Shown: positions 18,351-31,898 of the stretch, piece after piece
Numbering within the stretch: position 1 is the stretch's first letter
Layout of the letters: each line of letters starts with the position of its first letter
From: Desmodus rotundus
Lineage: Eukaryota; Chordata; Mammalia; Chiroptera; Phyllostomidae
Assembly (NCBI RefSeq): GCF_022682495.2
Contig: NC_071392.1
Span: 104,460,896-104,524,895, forward strand
DNA: 64,000 bases
Direction of reading: 5' to 3'
The notes under the pieces: model-generated
What the model saw: the letters and a program-made list of their open reading frames with translations, nothing else
What the model was told of the DNA's origin: nothing
Databases searched by the model: none
Translations under genes and position numbers: made by a program

Positions 18351-18739
18351 TGTATTAGTCTGCTAGGGCTGCCATAACAAAGTTCCACAGACTAGGGTGG
18401 GGGAGGAGAGGCTTAAACAACAGAAAGTTATTTTCTCACACTTCTGTAGGCTGGAAGTTTAACATCAAGGTGTCAGCCCAGTTGGTTTTCTGTGAGGCCT
18501 GGGTCCCTGGTTTGTAGATGGCCGTCTTCTCCCGTGTCTTTACATGGTCGTCCCTCTGTGCACGTCTGTGTCCTAATTTCTTCTCCTAAAGACACCAGTC
18601 GTGCTGGATTAGCATCTGCTCTTGTTTTAACGTAATCACCTCTCTAAAGGGCCTGTCTCCAAATACTGTCATATTCTGAGGTGCTCGGGGTTAGGACTTC
18701 AACATGTGAATTTGGGGGGATGCAATTCAGTCCATAATA
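18351..18739 (-). repeat. MaLR (MLT1-like) LTR, reverse orientation
   Basis: It starts tgtattagtctgctagggct and contains 'taaacaacagaaagttattttctcaca' in part, matching the reverse complement of the MaLR LTR consensus. It ends near caattcagtccataata. It is non-coding and old. Confidence 0.75.
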
Positions 18740-19639
18740 CCCTTCATCCTCTGCATTCCCACCGGCACTACTCGAGCCTCAGCCCCACCCCTTCTTGCCG
18801 GGTAGTAAATAGGGCAGCCCTCCAGTACCCTACACCCGGGCTCCAGATGCCTCTCCTTGGTCAGCAATCCCTGGCCGTGCTCAGAAAGCCTCTGTAGCTC
18901 CCTACGGTCTCCAGAATGGAGACCGAACTCCTTAGCCCAGCATCCAGGGCCCTTCAGAACCTGGCTCCCACCTGCTTTCAAGATCACCATTGTGATTAGG
19001 GCCAGGAAAAATGGCGATGTTGTCTAGCGCCTAGCTAATCAAAGTGCAATTTGTATCAAAGCATAATTCAGGGACCTATAGCATCTGGCACCACATGGGA
19101 GCTTGTTAGAAATGCAGGCTCTGGGGTGGGGGCGTGGACCCAGGCCCCAGACCCTCTGAATCAGAATATGCTTCACCTACACAGACCCCAGGCAATCTGT
19201 ATGCACCCGGGACTTTGAAAAGTTCATCCACAGAGCAAATCATAGAAGTGGGACCTGTGGTCACCTTGTTGGCTCAGAAACTTGGCTTTGTCCCGACAGA
19301 TCCATTCAACTCACAGGACTGCAGGATGCGCAGCAGATGACAGTTCTGAACTAACAGCTGAACTTGACTTCCCCAGGCTATTAAGAATGCCTAACTCACA
19401 AGTACAAACAAATGAAAAGGTTGCTGGACAGGGCACTCTGAAGGGAAAGGCAACGGCCTTCTCTCTCGTTTCCATTCAGCAAACGCACTGAGGCCCTGCT
19501 GAGGGTCAGGCTCGGTGTGGGGCACATGGAATGAAAGGAGACAGGGGCTTCGTCCTGTTGAACCCACGAAGCAGGAAGGGAGACAGACCACAAAGACATG
19601 CACTCATCAACCATGGTCTAGGCCAACCCGCCCTCCCAC

Positions 19640-20040
19640 TCTGTTCCTCCATTCCTCAACCTCCCTGTTCTTGGAATACACCCTGCTTGGGGCTCTGGCC
19701 CTTTGCACTCTTGGTTCCCCCTGCCTCGACCCTTCTCACCCGTGCCTCCCCTCTCTGCGCTCCCCCTGTGCCTGGCTTATTACATTCATCTTTCAGATTT
19801 CAGCAGAAATGTCATTTCTTCCAGGAAAATGCTGCTGACCACCCCAACCTGAGAATGAGGCTCTTCCACACTCCCACGACCTGCCTTGACCAACCACTTC
19901 CCTTATTGTGGCCTTTTTCCTAATTCTGAGTGAATTTCCTGCCTAGTCATCTATCTCTCCCTGCATGCTGAGGTCACTATGAGAGCAGGACCCTTATCGG
20001 CTGTGTTCACTGCATTTGTAGGTATTTCTTAAACAGAGAA
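19640..20040 (+). repeat. L2-like LINE 3' fragment
   Basis: Contains cttcaggaaa-type and 'tttcttccaggaaaatgctg' words followed by gagagcaggacccttatcggctg, the usual L2 tail order. Similar L2 pieces are seen near 955-1225, 59255-59470 and 60090-60340. Confidence 0.55.
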
Positions 20041-20044
20041 AAAC

Positions 20045-20290
20045 TATTGTAATACTAGTCAACTCTTTTTAAGCTCATAATATGTGCCAGGCACTGACAT
20101 GAGTGTGTATATGCATTAACTCATTTAATCCTCACAACTACCCAGTGAGTTGGGAGCTGTTTTTCCCATTTCACAGATGAAGAAAAAAAAAGCACAGAGA
20201 CATTAAGTAATGTGCCCAAAGTAACACAGCTATTAATAAAAGGACGTGTAGGGATTCAAACCCAGGTAGTCTGGCTCCAGAGTCTGCATA
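20045..20290 (-). repeat. MIR SINE, reverse
   Basis: Contains atatgtgccaggcactgac, aactcatttaatcctcacaac and ggattcaaacccaggtagtc, the reverse MIR order. Confidence 0.8.
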
Positions 20291-21949
20291 CTGGAAGAGA
20301 GGACCATGGACTCGACTAGGGAGAGTTAAGAGGCCAGCAGAGGCTTTAGCAGGAACACCACCTTAACCAGGTTCTGAAGAGTGAAGAGGAGTTTGCCACT
20401 TGGGCAAAGAGCAGGGCTTTGCAGGCTTGACAACATCCAGCCCTCACCTTTCAGTGCAAAAGCATTTCCCTGAGGGGCAAACGGACAGCAGTCTACAGCA
20501 CTGGCCGGTGAGGCTTAGAAAGTGTGAACGCCTTAGATGCATCCAGTGTCGGCCTGAGTCATCCATGCCTGGGGCGAGGCAGGTTGCATATCCCCTGGAG
20601 CTCTGCTCCTTCTGTCCCTGTTTGGGTGGGAAGGGCACGCCCCTGCCCTCCCCTCTTGCCTGGAGATTTGAGGCTAAACCGCACCCCTGTTCCTTGCAGG
20701 GATTGGCTCTCTACCAGGGAAGGAAAGTCCCAGCAGGCAGTCCCTTTAGGCAGGTACAGGCCCAACGCAGACCTGCAGCCTCTGAGGACAGCGGGGAGTT
20801 TCCCCAAAACTCTACTCAATCTGTCCTCAGCCTGGCTCAGGAGGCCTCCAAGGTTTAAAGCTCCAGAACCCTTTCAAGAACCTGGATCTCAAGGGAAGCC
20901 CAGTGTGTAAGTACAGTTGAAGAGGAGGTGCTGTGCGCCTCCCCATCTGCACTGGCCCTGTCCCCAGGTGGGCCCCGAGCCCTGATCTAGCCCTGCCACC
21001 TCTTTTTCTTGTTGGGATAACTGAGGCCCAGAAGAGGGAAGAGTCTTGCCAGCAGCTAGATGGGAACTCGGGTCTCCGGGGTCCATCAGCACTCCTCTCA
21101 CTAGCAGTATGTCTCTCTTGTCCTCTCTGTTCTGGCCTCTCACATCCGATCCGGGAGACTCTACCTGGCACCTCTATACATATCATTCATTTGTTCATTC
21201 ATTCATTCAGCAAACCTTCACTAGGCTTCTTCTAAATGTCAGGCACTGAGCTCAGGGGTGACAAACTGCTGTGCAAGACAAACACATTTGCAGACTTTCA
21301 CACTCCGCTCTGGTTAAGCCACAGCGGAGACTGTTCAGCCCCTTATTCTCAGGGGAGACGCTCAAAACATATGCATGAGCCACTGAGGAAGGAGGGACAT
21401 GGGGACAGTGGGCTGACAGGGTGGGAGAGCCACGTTAGACTGCAGAGCTCCTCCCTCTACCTCTCTGTCCTCCCATCACTCAGCACCTTCTCAAGGGCAA
21501 TGGGCTGAGGACAAGCGATCTCAGACCCAGGCTCTGCCTCGGCCAGCTGGCTGCCAGCTTTGTGCACTGATTGGTTTAGGCTGGGTTGTGTGACCTGACC
21601 ACCATGAGGTCTGTGTGCTTCTTTCAATTTTAATTAAAATTAGATAACGCTTGAAATTCAGTTCCCCAGTCTCCCTAGCCACGTTTCAATGCTCCAAAGC
21701 CACACGTGGCAACAGACTGAACAGCATAAATTATAGAACATTGGCGTCATCACAGAAAGTTCTTTTGAGCCACAATGCTAGTCCCCAGAAGCAACTCCCG
21801 GATTCTGAATTCCAAGGACCAGCACATGTTCAAAAGTATTTGGGAACTGGCATAAGATTGCCAAGTCTTCATTTTGCCAGAAAAGTTTTAAAGCAGTAAT
21901 AATGATTTTTTGGAAAGAACATGAATGTTAAAAGTAATATGAAAGTTTT

Positions 21950-22265
21950 TATTGGGTCCTGAATTGGAAAAACCCACATTAAAGGATGTCTGTGGAACAA
22001 CTGGAGAAATTTGAATATTGATTATGTATTGGATGATAGTACTGTGGAAATGGAGAAGGCTGCCCTTGTTCTTTGGAGATGCGGGGTAGAGGATTTAGGG
22101 GTGAGATAAACAGTTAGAGGCAGAAAAACATTATATAAAAAATATAAACATATAGAGATATATTTGTAAATGGGGGGGGCAAGTATGTCCATCTAGTGAA
22201 TCTAGGTGAATCGGGTACTATTTCTGCAACTTTTCTGAAAGTTTGAGAATTTTTCAAAATAAAAG
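21950..22265 (+). repeat. L1-like 3' end fragment
   Basis: Words such as actggagaaatttgaatatt and ttttcaaaataaaagttgggg are typical of old L1M 3' ends. It is non-coding. Confidence 0.5.
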
Positions 22266-22330
22266 TTGGGGAGAAAATAAGAAGTCAAGACTAGGGGTCT
22301 TGTGGGCTGTGCTGGATGTTGGGTACATGA

Positions 22331-23025
22331 TGTTGCAGTGGGTGGAATTATACCTCTCCCCCCAAAAAGGATGTACCCACCGGGAATCTGCACATATGAC
22401 CTTATTTAGAAAAACTGTCTTGCCCTGGCTGGTGTGGCTCAGTGGATTGAACGCCGGCCTGCAAACCAAAAAGTCGCCAGTTCAATTCCCTGTTAGGGCA
22501 CATGCCTGGGGTGTGGGCCAGGTCCCCAGTTGGGGGCAAGTGAGAGACAGTCAGTTCTGTTTCTCTCCCTCTTTTTCTCCCTCCCTTCCCCTCTCTCTAA
22601 AAGTAAATAAATAAATAAAATATTTGAAAAAAAAAGAGTCTTTGCAGCTGTAACTAAGTTGGGGCCCTGAGATGAGAGGAGATCGTTCTGGGTTAGGGTG
22701 GGCCCTAAATCCAGTGACCGGTGTCCTTGCGGTGTCCTTGTAAGAGAAGGCACAGGAAGACTTGAGACCCAGAGACACAGACATGAAGGCCATGTGAGGA
22801 TGGAGGCAGAGATACTGGACTGATACAGCCGCAAGCCAAGGAACAGCCGGAGCCCCCAGCAGCTGGAAGAGTCACAGAAGGATTCTCCCCTAGAGCCTTC
22901 TGGCGGGGAGTGTGGTTGGGCTGACACCTTGAATTCAGACTTCTGTCCCCCAAAACGAAGGGAATAAATTTCTGTTGTTTTAGGTCACCAGGGATGTGAT
23001 CATTTATTATGACGCCCTGTTCCAG
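22331..23025 (+). repeat. MaLR (MLT1-like) LTR, split by a VES SINE
   Basis: Both flanks of the SINE match the mammalian ERVL-MaLR solo-LTR consensus as I recall it, for example 'atgaccttattta' before the SINE and 'gtctttgcagctgtaa', 'ttagggtgggccctaaat' and 'aataaatttctgttgtttta' after it. The element is an old non-coding solo LTR. Confidence 0.7.
22423..22637 (+). repeat. VES SINE nested in the MaLR LTR
   Basis: This is a full-length VES copy with a tRNA-like head, a box-B-like gttcaattccc and an AAAT tail. The LTR sequence resumes directly after its A-rich end, so the SINE is the younger insertion. No clean target duplication is seen. Confidence 0.9.
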
Positions 23026-23339
23026 GTAGTTTACTTAGTGAAAATTCATCAAGCTGTACACTTACGATTTGTGCGCATTGCTCTATGTATGTTATGTGCC
23101 TTTAAAAATGTACTTAAAAATTAATAAGGCAGAATGACGATCTACTATAAGGATTCATCTTAAAAATTTAAAAGGAAAGGCCTAGCAAGGATGTAATGTC
23201 AAAACAAAAGAGAGGCCCTTAAAATGAAATTTCACGTAATGATACTCTTTTCCTTCCTTTGCTAAGAATCTGCAAGCATACCCACTCTAACTCAGCACCA
23301 GCTGCAGATCAGCTGCATCAGAATCACCTGGGGAATCTT

Positions 23340-25140
23340 AAAAAATACAGAATCCCAGACAGAGAGGTCACCGGGACAAGACAGGGAGTCCGGAAATAGA
23401 CCCGCATACATGTGGGAATTTAGTATATGCCAAACGAGGCATTTCAAGTTAGGGGGGGAGTCAGATCATTCAATATGGTGTGGGTTCAACTGGCTAGCCA
23501 CTTGGGAAAAAATGAAAGTGTATCTCTACCTCATTCTAGTACTCACCAAAATAAATTCCAGATGGATGAAACTTTTAATTAAGGGGGGAGAAAAAGCCAC
23601 TCTCAAAGGAGGTCAAGAGACTGGAAGGCGTTGTCTTCCTATGATCTTGAGGTAGGAATTGCCTTTAACAAGCATTTACCGAATACTTATTCTCTAACTT
23701 TGTGCTCGGTGCTAGAGAAGGAGACAGGGGGAGGCCCCTACCCTCCAGAACTCCAACCAGTGCGGGTGACGCAGAGCTGTGCTTCCCAAGTTTTAAGATT
23801 TCACTAACCATAAGAAGAATTTTTAATTGTTTGCTTTTTAACAATCTCAGACTGGGGAAAGCATGTCTATACACATGATACAAAATCGCAAAGCAGCTTT
23901 GAAAAAAGATTAATACATTTCACTACATAAAAATAAATGGCCCAAAATATCCAGACAAAAACAAACGGCCGTGTTGGGAAAGGCGGGGTTGGAGCCAGGT
24001 CGCTTACTGGGTGCGAGGCTTCCTTTGAGGCGATAAAAATGTTTTGGATCTAGTTACAGGTGGTGGTTGCACAACACTATGAATGTGCTAAATACTAGTG
24101 AGTTGTAAACTTAAAAAAACTTTAAAATGATTACTTTTATATGAATTTCACTGCAACAAAAAATAAATAAGAACACAAATTTTTAAGATTTTATGTATTT
24201 ATTTTCAGAGAGAGGGGAAAGGAGGGAGAAAGAGAAGGAGAGAAACATCGATCACTTCCCCTGGCATGCTCCCAGCTGGGGACCTGGCCTGCAACCCAGG
24301 CACATGCCCTGACTGGCAATCAAACCGGCAGGCTTTTGGTTCATAGGCTGGTGCTCAATCCACTGAGCTACACAAGCCAAGGTAGGAATACAAATTCTAA
24401 TGTCAACTTAAAAAAAACCCTAAATGCCTCACTGGGAAATATTTGTAACACAAGGGGAAGACAAATTTATTTCCCTAATATACAAAGAGTTCTGACAAAT
24501 CAATAAGACAAAAAAAAAAAAAAAAAGCAATCTGGTGTTGTTAAGGACATGGAGCAACAGACAAGCTCATATATCATTGGTAAGAATGTAAATTGGCGTG
24601 ACCTTTGTGAATGTAATTTGGAAATAATTTAAATGGACATAACTTTTAGCCCGGAAATTTCACTGCTGAGACCCTTGTCTTACAAATATACTTACACAAG
24701 TGTTTACTGTACTATTCTGGCAACTCAAGCAAACATATAAGTTCAAAGGTATTTTTTTGCCATATTGCTTATAATAGTAAACACCTAAATGCTCATGAGT
24801 GGGGAACTGGTTAAATACGGTACATCCTCTGGGTAGTGGATCCCACCCAGCCATTAAAAAGAACAAGATATATCTATATGTACGTATGGAAAAGTCTTCA
24901 AGACAAGAATTATTAAGGGGGGCATGCACACAACAGTTAGCATTACACATCCGGTGTGTCCAGGCCCTTCAACATGTCAGGAGGGTACCCAAGAAGCCGA
25001 TAACAGCGGTTACCTCTAGAAAGTCACACTGAGGTTGGTGGACAAGGAGAGTGATATTTTTACCTAAACTTCATACCTTTTCATACTTCTTGAATCTTTT
25101 TGTAAGCTGTGAGCATACGTTACTTTTTAAAATGCTGCCT
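23340..25140 (+). repeat. L1 LINE remnants (ORF2 end and 3' region), broken by a VES SINE
   Basis: At 23380-23590 the sequence matches the conserved end of L1 ORF2 (translation includes KINSRWMKLLI). 24400-24960 continues with 3'-terminal L1 sequence such as ccattaaaaagaacaagat. Frames are destroyed by stops and gaps. The VES at 24182-24385 splits it. Confidence 0.7.
24182..24385 (-). repeat. VES SINE, reverse orientation
   Basis: The sequence is the reverse complement of VES, with the tail first and the 'ccactgagctacacaagcca' head last. It is flanked by a near-perfect target duplication (gaacacaaatt at 24171-24181, gaatacaaatt at 24386-24396). It interrupts an L1 remnant. Confidence 0.9.
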
Positions 25141-25535
25141 TTTACGGTTCATTTTTAAATCATGCATAGCTTAGGCATAGGAAAAATGTAGACAACAATG
25201 AAACAAACTCAGGTTCCCCAAACCCGTATTAAATAACTTAACAGGACAGACACAATTTGAAGGCCCCTGAGTGCCTTCCTGCGCCCTGGCTCTCCTTCCC
25301 CTTCCTAGAGGTACCGCCGTTCTGAGCAGACGTGCGTTTTCGTTTGTTTGGTTGGTTGGTTTTTGTTGTTGTTGACTTAACAGCAGCTCTGAGTCAGAGA
25401 TCAGGAGGCCAGATGGTCAGGTTAGCGAGGGCTCTCTTTCCTGCTTACAGAGAGACCTCCCTCTTGCTGTGTTTTCACATGATAGAGAGCCAGACATGCA
25501 TGTTTTTATTCCCATGCATTAAAAAACTTTTTATA

Positions 25536-25760
25536 GCCCTGACCAGGGTGGCTCAGTCACTTGGGCACCCGTTCAGTGAGGGGAAGGGCCTCCGGCTCCA
25601 CCAATCAGGGCACGTGCCTGGTTGTCGGCTCTGTCCCCAGTCCCCGGGTGTCAGCGAGGCAACCAGTCGATGTTTCTCCCACATTGATGTGTCTCTCCCT
25701 CTCTTCCTCCCTCCCTTCTCCTCTCTTTAAAAATAAATAAATATAATCTTTTAAAAAATC
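25536..25760 (+). repeat. VES-type SINE, diverged subfamily
   Basis: The head reads agccctgaccagggtggctcag instead of the ctggctggtgtg type. The body has the usual pyrimidine tract and an AT-rich tail. The divergence suggests an older or different VES subfamily. Confidence 0.85.
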
Positions 25761-26929
25761 TTGTATAACTTCTAGTTCAATAAGCAACATACTGTTTTTG
25801 CACGTTTTACTCTTTATATAAAGAGCATTCATCTACACAGTAGAGTTCTTAGACCCAAGCAAGTGGGGTCTTGGATCCTGAGTTTTCTAGAGGTCTCCTT
25901 CTGGCCCTTCTCTGTCGGTGCCCCTCTCCAGCAGCCAAGGAATCCAAGGGAACACGCCCCCCGTGGTGTCTGGACCTCTCGAAGACCACAGTCAGGGCAC
26001 CCGGGACCCCAGACTCCAGGCCCAAACAGCCTCCCGCGCTGTGCAGTACCTAAGCAGGACTCTTTCCAGGGTCCCTCCTCCCGAGGGCGAGCCATCTACC
26101 TAAGTGTGCACCCCTAGGCCAAGGAGTGGCCAAAAGGTGACTTCAGGGAGGGGTAAGGTGGGGGACCCAGTGGAGCTGAACCTTCACTGGAGTGCCCACA
26201 CCCAAAAAGGGGATGGGGTGCGATGCAGACCAGGCGTAGGCCTCCGTTTGTGTTCTTGCCTTGGACTCTCCCCCACCACACATTAAATTCTGTGCATTTT
26301 GGCAACTTGCTTTTCCCCTCAACAGTACATTTTTTAGCATTATCTATGTTAATATCTGTAGCTCCAGTTTACTGATTTTCACTCGCACACAGCACGCCTT
26401 CAAAGTGTTAAACTTTTTTCAGATGCCTGGCCCCTCACCCGGAAGACTCTGGTGGTGGAGGAAGGGCCAGATGGGCTGAGGCATCTGCATCTTTAGAAGC
26501 TCTATGTGATGCAGCTCAGTTTGAGAACCACGGGGAGATAAACCCCTCTTCCAGTGCTCCTGGCTTTGCACAAGCTAACACTGTCACCTTCTGCTGCTCC
26601 TCCTATGTCCCCAAGGTCTGCCTGAACGGGCTTTGCACACGCCACCGGCCCCGCAGCCTGATTCGGGTCTGGGAGAGCTGGCAGTGGCAACGGGCGCCCC
26701 CTGCTGGAAACTAACGCGAGCTGAGCGGATCGGTCCCTCCTCTGTGGGTCTCTGGCCACCCGCACCCTGCCTTTCCACTTACTTACTCCCTCCCCACCCT
26801 ACACTTTCCCCCAGCCTTTAGTAACTCATTTAAGGCCCACTCCACTTAGAAGTAAATAACTGCCATCTGTTCTCCTTTCAAAAAGCATTCTCAGATAACA
26901 GACTTTCTATGGAGCCTTTATTAGGGATA

Positions 26930-27125
26930 AAAGGGGCGTGGTTGAGAAACTGTGGGGCCCGAATCCCTGTTCATCCTTTTGTTAACTGTGTGACCTCAGG
27001 CAAGTCATCGGACCTCTGAATAACTCAGTTCCTCATGAATGAAATGGGACACTAATGTCACCTACCTCATAGGACTGCTCTGAGGATTAGTTTAACGTGG
27101 TGCCTGGCATGCAACCAGGACTAGC
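26930..27125 (+). repeat. MIR SINE
   Basis: Contains ctgtgtgacctcaggcaagtc and 'tgctctgaggattagtttaa' followed by tggtgcctggcatg. A reversed MIR pair follows at 27175-27450. Confidence 0.7.
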
Positions 27126-29439
27126 TACTAATTGATGCCAGCCCCGGGGCTAATGATTTCTCACGGTGATGGAGAGCTTACTTGTGCCAGGTGCAGTTCT
27201 GAGTGTGCTTATATTCACCCCCATTTTACAGAGGAGGAAACTGAGGCACAGAGAGATCAAGCAACTTGCCCAAAGGCTCACAGCTTGTTGGTCATAGAGT
27301 GTGGTTCGAACTCAGGCCAGTTGTACTCCAGGGCCCATGCTTGTGATCACTACATCCTCAGGCAATTTGGGGGCATGTACCATGCCCATTTTATAGCTGG
27401 GGACACTGAGGCTCAGAGAGGTGAAGTGACTTGCCTTAGATAGCACAGCTCATTACTATTGGAGCCTCGGCCTGGACTTGCTCCAGTTCTGTCTCTGTAC
27501 ATTTCCTTCTGTAATTCCGTGACAACCCAGTAGGCGTGGTAACCCTGTGTGACACGTTAGGACACAGAACTGAGGTGTTGAATGACTTGCTCAAGGTCAC
27601 ACACACAGCCAGTTAGCAGGGAACTTCTTCTGTGGAGGGCAAGGCACGAGGACATTCTGTTCAGGCCGGCACCTCCTCAGTGCCCTGCTGCAGCCCCTGG
27701 CCATCTCTTGTCTACGATCACAGCTTCTGTTCCCAGACGTCCCAGTTTAGTGCCACGTGCTTCCGGGCCAGCCTCAGCACAGCTGTCAAAGTTGTGCTCT
27801 CAAGCTGTCACTCAGCTGAATCCTGGCCTCAGCATCGGTTCTTGGAGCTTCCTGTATGGCATGGGGCTCAGATTCCATTCCCCTGCCCTCCGGGAAGCAG
27901 CTGATACCATGGAAGGAGCAGGAGGTTGGAGCCAGACAATGCAGGGTTCAAATCCAGCTGGGCAAGAGGCCTCACCTCCCTGATCTCCCACTGCATCACC
28001 TCTACTATGGAGATAATGATTGGTGCTTGGCAGCCTCCTGGGAGGATAAAACGCAACGAAGTGTATGCAGCATCTGGTACACAGTAGCTGCTGAGTAAAT
28101 GTTAGATCCCTTTGCTAGTTCTGTGCTGCAGACCCTCATCACCTGCAGCACAGCCCCCCTCCTTACAGACCCAGAAGTCCCCACCTTCCCTTCCAAGATG
28201 GTCCCTTGAGCTGTATGAGAGGTCTCCGAGCCAGGGCTGGGCAGGTGTAGAACACATCCTCTGTGGTGCCTGGGGCCCAGGGGAAGGGAATACAAGCCCT
28301 GGGCTCACAGGCAGAATAACCATACCAATATAACTCCGCCATTGTTCAAAGGCCCAACCGAGATTAACTGAGCACCTACTATGGACTAGTAACTGTTCTT
28401 GGAAACAGGGCCCCGGTGTCAAACAAGATCCCTGTTTCACATACAGCAGGCCCTTGAATAACATCATTTCATTCAACTTCTCTTCATTATGCTGATGAGA
28501 TGCTATAGGAACTTCATTAAACTATCATTGATATCAATTAGTCTATGATAAATTAAGTGAGGTTTCGAGGCTGGGGACTGGCTTCAGCAGCTACAGTCTC
28601 CTCTGTGGTGACAGCTCCTGCAAGGGAGGCCCCTTGTGGCCCCAGCTCCTCTCTGGGTGGCCCCAGTTCCTGGTCTCAGCAAAGCCATCATCTCCCTTTC
28701 CAGTTCCAGCCCCAGGGAGGGTTGTGGCTTCCTGAGTTACTAATCTCAGGTTTTCCTCAACTTCCCCTGGTTGTTCTTTCTGCCCGTCAAACAACTTTGT
28801 GACCAATTTTCCACATGAGAGTCCCTTTTGACAACATCATCCAACGTAGGTCTTGTTTTCCTAGCTAGATCCCTGGTATTGTGTCTCTGTTTCCTTGTCT
28901 ATAAGATGAGAATTCATTCCTTCTCGCAACAAATAAGTGTCTAGTAGCTTCCTCGTGACAGTAAAACTGTTTTAAGCGTTGGGAATATAGGAAAGCAGAC
29001 AGGTTAAGACATGAAAATCCAGGTGATGCCTACTCCTCACGTCTCTGTAATGATCAGATGAGATGTTTGCATACATGTCACCTGCTGCTTGGGCCTCAGG
29101 GATTGCCATCACAAGCAAACACTATTTGGACTACACACTGTTTTCTGAATCCAGCTGTGCTGGTCCTAGGACCTTTCCCCACCACCCCCCAGCCCCTCCA
29201 ATACGGAAAGAGAACAATTTAGGACAAATAAAAGGAAGCCTTAATTTACACCATGGGGAGTCAACTTAAGGGGCTCATTATGCCAAGTGGTGTTACAGTT
29301 GTCAGCTATAAATAGGTTTTTAAGAACAGGTTTAGCTAAACCCATAGATGGCAGTGGCAGGGAGAGAGAAGATAGAAATGAGTCCCAGAGCACCCACCTG
29401 CTGACTGCCTACTCCCAGCCCTGCCTGGGGCATCTAGCA

Positions 29440-30360
29440 CCAAGGAAGGAGCGCTGGCTGGGAGTCGGGAAACCAGGGTTTGAATCCCAGATCTGCTGAC
29501 CATCAAATGCCTGATCTCGGACAAGTCATTTCATTGCTCTTGAGCCTCTGTTTCCCCACCTGTAACACAGGAATCCTGGGAGGAGGGAGGATCTCTGGTT
29601 ACGTGATGACGAGTTTAGAACTGCAGATAGAGCACCTAATGCTGCTCCTGGTACTTGGTCAGAGCACAGCACACATTCACCAGTATGGCTGTTATCTGCT
29701 GCAGGAGATCTGGCTGGAGCTGGAATCGCAGCCCTCGGCATTAGCTAGCCTAGGAATCTTGCTGTGGGATCTTGAGCCAGCCACCTTTCCCTTGGGGGTT
29801 CGATTTCCTCATCTGCAAAATGGAAAAATAGTAACCACCCTGCCTGACTCAGGAAGGCTAAAGGGTCATCTAAGAACCAGGTGTTTCTACATGAGCAACA
29901 GAACCATAATCTAAGTGTGGAGTATGGAACCAGATTGCTTGGTTTTCAATCCCAGCTCCACCCCTCACCGCTCTGTGCCTGTTTGTTCATACATAAATTG
30001 GAGATAATAATGGCAACTACCCCATAAGGCGTTTGTGAGGATTAATTAATGTAGATAATCAGTGTAGATAAAGTGCTAGAGCAGTGACTAGCATACAGTA
30101 TTTTAAGTGTTGTGATTACTAAGCATACTTCACATGGTGATAGATTGTTTGGGGCTTTGGAATCAGACAGACCTGCCTTCATATCCCAGCTCTACCCTCT
30201 TCCTGTGTGACCTTGGGTAAGTCACTTGCCTCTCTGAGCCTCAGCTTCCTCCTCTCGACAATGGAAGGTGATAACTACCCCTGCTCCCTTTAGATACCAG
30301 GATGCAGCAGAGCACAGGTACCCTGCCTGGCGTGTGTTAGGTGCTCATTGAAGGCGCTTT
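29440..30360 (+). repeat. Cluster of three MIR SINEs
   Basis: Three MIR copies lie in the same orientation, at about 29440-29650, 29910-30115 and 30140-30360. Each shows the gtgaccttgg/caagtca and cctctgtttcc or tcagcttcctcc words; the third (gtgaccttgggtaagtcactt) is the best preserved. Confidence 0.7.
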
Positions 30361-31381
30361 CCCGTCTTTTCCTCTTGGCTCCTCTCCTCAGCACTTTTCT
30401 CAAAGGTATACTTTAATGTCCTTCTGACCCAGAGCCCCTTCACTGCTTCTGGAAGTTTCCCCAATCAAAGCTGAGGCCAGAACTACAAACTGCATGTTCT
30501 GATGGGAAGAACCCTGAATTAGCAGTCAGAAAACCTGGGCTGGCCTGCTCATCTCTGTGATGCAAGGATTCTGATATGTTGTTTCCAGGGAGCCATGACC
30601 TTGGTCCATGAGCTTTCCTTCTCTGGACCTTGGGCTCCTCTTCTGTTCCATGATGAGGCTGTCACCTTCTGTAATCTTGCGATTTGGTGGCGAAGGCCAA
30701 GGTTAGGGTGGAGCCTTGGTTGGGCTGGGAATAGGATGGGTAATGCGGGACTACTCCTGAGTACCAGGACACCCTCGAGTGAGGATGTGTCCTTCTGGCA
30801 TGGGCTGAGAGTTGGAGGAAGGCTTTGTAGAGGTGAGGAATCAGGTTGACGTTGGAAAACTACCTGTGGGGTGCTAAACCAACCTGTTGTTATGCCATAG
30901 TTGCCCAGCTTTCCAGGGGCTGGTCCTGCCAGATTGGGAAAGGGGGAGATAAGTGGGCCTAGCCCATCCAGAAGCCTCATGATCCCCCCTACCAAGACCT
31001 GTTCCTAGGAAAGGACCAGGGAACCCCCCTCACACTCAGGTACACACAAATTATAATAGCTCAAAGCACTTTTTGTCTTTTTTCATAGGTTTTCTTTAGA
31101 GGAATTTTTAAAAATTCTCCCAGGTTCCCCCCAAATTTGTATTTTTCTACTGAGGAAAGTAAGTTTTGCAAGAGACTTAAGGATAAACCAGGGCACCAGG
31201 CTCCTCTGCAAAATATTTAGGTCTTAAAGAGAGGGTAGTGCCACAGATGCCATTTTGGGGCATCGAGGAGGGGCACACCTTTCTGAAGGGCTGCAGGCCT
31301 TTAAATATATCTACGCCTTCTACATGGAGCAGAGGGCTGTGGAGGACGCCCTGACTTCCAGCTCTATTAATGTAACAAATA

Positions 31382-31898
31382 CAGTAGGCCCCCCTTAGCT
31401 GTGGGGTATAGTTCCAAGCCCCCTCCCCCCCAGGGAATGCCTGAAACCTCAGCCAGCCAACCCTACATATACTACATTTTACCTATACATACCTATGACA
31501 AAGGTAATTTAGTATATAAATTAGGCACAAGAGATTGGCAATAGCTAATAATAAAATGGTAACAATTATATAAAAATACATGGTAATAAGTTATGTGAAC
31601 ATGGTGTCTCTCTCTCCCTCCCTCACCCCACCCTCGACAACTGAACTGATCATTGAGACGGCTACCAACTAAAATGAGGGTATCATATACACAGGGAGGA
31701 CAGTCAGGACAATGGACCATCCTGGGCAGGAAGGGGCTGAATGGCACAAGATTTCATCATACGACTCAGACCAGCATGCAATTTAAAACTTGTGAACTGT
31801 TTATTTCTGTAATTTTCCATTTCATATTTTCAGACCACAGTTGCCCCCGAGTAACTGAAACTGCAGAAAGCAAGAAGCTGGGGATAAAAGGGCTGTGT
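31382..31898. mobile_element. Tigger-type (pogo) non-autonomous DNA transposon
   Basis: It starts cagtaggccccccttagctgtgg after a TA and ends with a diverged inverted copy (actgcagaaagcaagaagctggggataaaagggc). AT-rich non-coding DNA lies between, with segments I recognise from the Tigger/MER44 family. No transposase is encoded. Confidence 0.7.
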
